The notes under the pieces were generated by a model. That model saw only the letters and a program-made list of their open reading frames with translations, ran no database searches and was not told the origin of the DNA. Source: Actinobacteria bacterium RBG_16_64_13 (lineage in GTDB: Bacteria; Actinomycetota; Thermoleophilia; RBG-16-64-13). Taken from it: a stretch of 6,884 nucleotides of DNA. Position 1 is the stretch's first letter. Each line of letters starts with the position of its first letter. Of the stretch, positions 5,196-6,884 are shown piece after piece. The DNA lies in contig MELN01000057.1 in assembly GCA_001768675.1 (NCBI GenBank), forward strand, positions 1 through 6,884, given 5' to 3'. Both the position numbers and the translations under genes were made by a program.

Positions 5196-6884
5196 CTAGT
5201 CCAATTCCACCTGAGCGTGGTGGTCCCGCCTGTCGTTCGCGAGGGGGATGGTACCCCGGAGAGGCCCCGTCTGGTCGAGGTCCGCGCCATCCAGGGTGAC
5301 GCGTCTCACGCGGCCCTCCTCGACACGCTCATCCCCGGGGCCCTCGGTTTCCCCTTCGGGCGCGCCGGGCCTGATTTTTGCCCGGGTGACAGTGATGTGA
5401 TAGAAGGTGTCGCGGTAGCGGTAGTGGATCTTGTACGATCGCCAGTCTTTCGGGATCAGCGGCGCCAGCCGCAGCTTGTCCACCTCCAGATGTAGGCCGA
5501 TGAGCGTTTCCACGGTCAGCCGGTACATCCAACCGGCGGCGCCTGTGTACCAGGTCCAACCTCCCCGGCCGGTATGCGGCGGAGAGGCGTAGACGTCGGC
5601 GCAGACGACGTACGGCTCGACTTTGTAGAGGTCGACGTCCGCCGCATTGCTTCCGTGATGGATAGGGTTAAGCATCGAGAACAGCTCCCAGGCGGGCTCC
5701 ACCTCGCCCATCTCCGCGAAAGCCATCGCCGCCCAGATGGCGGCATGCGTGTACTGACCTCCGTTCTCGCGGATGCCGGGGACGTATCCCTTGATGTACC
5801 CAGGCTCCAGGGCCGAGATGTCGAAGGGGGGATCTAGCAGCTTCACGAGACCCGTGTCGCGCTTGACCAGCAGCCTGTCCACCGCCGCCATGGCCTCGTG
5901 AGCGCGCAGCCGGTCACCAGCCCCGGACAGCACCGCCCAGCTCTGACTGATGGAGTCTATCCGGCATTCGTCGTTGGCCGAAGATCCCAAAGGCGTGCCG
6001 TCGTCGAAATAGGCCCGCCGGTACCAGCCGCCGTCCCAGGCATGGTGCTCTATGTTGGCCCTTAGCTCCTCCGCCTGCCCCGCGCACAGCCGAGCCAGGT
6101 CATCGTCTCCGCGGCCACGGGCCAGATCACCAAACAAGCGCAGGTTCTCGCAGAGGAACCAGGCGAGCCAGACGCTCTCCCCTTTGCCTTCGCGACCGAC
6201 AAGGTTCATGCCGTCGTTCCAGTCGCCGGTGCCCATGAGCGGCAATCCATGGCGCCCGAAACGCAGGCCGTGCCTTATAGCACGCGCGCAGTGCTCGTAA
6301 AGGCTCGCGACGTCGGTGGAGCGCTGGGGAAGGTCATAGTAGGCCTCCTCGCTTGGGTCCAGTTCTCGACCCTCAAGAAACGGCACCGGTTCGTCGAGGA
6401 CACCTGTGTCGCCGGTCGAGAGCACATAGCGGCAGGTCGCATACGGCAGCCACAGGTAGTCATCCGACGAATGCGTGCGCACGCCATGCCCGCCTGGGGG
6501 ATGCCACCAGTGCTGCACGTCACCTTCGCGGAACTGGTGCTCCGCGGAGCGAAGCAGATGCTCGCGCGCGATCCATGGAGTAGCGTGGATAAGAGCCATG
6601 GTGTCCTGCAATTGGTCGCGGAAACCGTAGGCGCCGCCCGATTGGTAGTGGCCGCTGCGTCCCCAGTAGCGGCAGGAGAGGGTCTGATAGACGAGCCAAC
6701 CGTTGGCAAGCACGTTCAGGGCGCTATCGGGAGTCTCCAGATGCACGGCTCCCAGCACATGGTTCCAGTGGGCCCAAACCGCCTCCAACGCCCGGCGGGC
6801 GCCGGCCGGGCCCGAGAAGCGCTGCAAGAGCTGGTGAGCGTCGTGCTTGGTGCCCGCCGCGCCGATCAAGAGCACTATGTCCCG
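5196..6884 (-). CDS. GH94-type glycoside phosphorylase / cyclic beta-1,2-glucan synthase-like protein, C-terminal part
   Basis: The 562 visible residues are the C-terminal region of a larger protein. The frame is open to the window edge and reads through the GTG at 6875, which should not be taken as the start. It matches the GH94 (former glycosyltransferase 36) catalytic (alpha/alpha)6 barrel and C-terminal beta domain. Signatures, numbered from the window edge, are WLVYQTLSCRYWGRSG (about 63-78), GGAYGFRDQLQD (about 83-94), a THSSDDYLWLPYA segment (about 137-149), GTGDWNDGMN (218-227, carrying the general-acid Asp), YVPGIRENGGQYTHAAIWA (about 367-385), HHGS and YKVEPYVVCADVY (about 420-432), and GRGGWTWYTGAAGWMYR. 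The pattern is closest to the C-terminal part of cyclic beta-1,2-glucan synthases, which are often over 2,500 residues and pair this domain with a glucosyltransferase. A free oligoglucan phosphorylase of about 1,000 residues is the main alternative. The missing N-terminal part would decide. The tail has an acidic stretch (about 506-522). Confidence 0.88.
   Translation of the reverse strand, partial: RDIVLLIGAAGTKHDAHQLLQRFSGPAGARRALEAVWAHWNHVLGAVHLETPDSALNVLANGWLVYQTLSCRYWGRSGHYQSGGAYGFRDQLQDTMALIHATPWIAREHLLRSAEHQFREGDVQHWWHPPGGHGVRTHSSDDYLWLPYATCRYVLSTGDTGVLDEPVPFLEGRELDPSEEAYYDLPQRSTDVASLYEHCARAIRHGLRFGRHGLPLMGTGDWNDGMNLVGREGKGESVWLAWFLCENLRLFGDLARGRGDDDLARLCAGQAEELRANIEHHAWDGGWYRRAYFDDGTPLGSSANDECRIDSISQSWAVLSGAGDRLRAHEAMAAVDRLLVKRDTGLVKLLDPPFDISALEPGYIKGYVPGIRENGGQYTHAAIWAAMAFAEMGEVEPAWELFSMLNPIHHGSNAADVDLYKVEPYVVCADVYASPPHTGRGGWTWYTGAAGWMYRLTVETLIGLHLEVDKLRLAPLIPKDWRSYKIHYRYRDTFYHITVTRAKIRPGAPEGETEGPGDERVEEGRVRRVTLDGADLDQTGPLRGTIPLANDRRDHHAQVELD
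5207..5212 (-). promoter_or_regulatory. Possible ribosome binding site of ilvD
   Basis: AGGTGG on the minus strand lies 11 bases before the ilvD ATG, inside the final codons of the GH94-type gene. The spacing is a little long. The zero-base junction TAG-ATG suggests reinitiation also contributes. Confidence 0.45.

Noticed and set aside
6873..6875. GTG at 6875 as the start of the GH94-type gene
   Set aside because: The frame stays open upstream to the window edge and the preceding residues continue the family-like sequence, so the gene is cut by the window rather than starting here.

Overview
This is a GC-rich bacterial window in which every supportable gene lies on the minus strand, so it reads from high to low coordinates. 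In transcription order it holds: the C-terminal part of a GH94-type glycoside phosphorylase or cyclic beta-1,2-glucan synthase-like protein (6884-5196, start outside the window); a complete dihydroxy-acid dehydratase, ilvD (5195-3501); and a three-subunit molybdenum hydroxylase of the xanthine dehydrogenase / CO dehydrogenase superfamily. That enzyme is encoded as a two-[2Fe-2S] small subunit (3421-2894), a molybdopterin large subunit (2897-438) and the N-terminal part of an FAD-binding medium subunit (435-1, running off the left edge).

Packing is very tight. The GH94 stop codon abuts the ilvD start with no base between them. The small and large subunit genes share an ATGA overlap. The large and medium subunit genes are 2 bases apart. 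The only gap is 79 bases between ilvD and the small subunit. I see no RNA gene, CRISPR array, insertion sequence or convincing rho-independent terminator. A single long transcript is possible, but a promoter in the 79-base gap would split the region into a glucan/branched-chain amino acid part and a molybdenum hydroxylase operon.

The host cannot be named from this sequence. The high GC, the E. coli-like iron-sulfur motif pattern of IlvD (Gly where [2Fe-2S] enzymes have a third Cys) and a divergent molybdenum hydroxylase would fit an environmental bacterium, perhaps one living at low oxygen, but this is inference.

Two things stand out. First, the medium subunit gene carries a perfect in-frame 90-base tandem duplication at the left edge of the window. 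It repeats 30 residues just where the second FAD-binding loop should continue, and is either a real recent duplication or a contig-end assembly artefact. Second, the large subunit keeps the catalytic Glu and the overall fold signatures but lacks the usual Moco-site loops (GGGFGGK-E, and the RGxG or AYRCSFR loop). It is therefore neither an ordinary xanthine dehydrogenase nor a form I or form II CO dehydrogenase, and its substrate is unknown.
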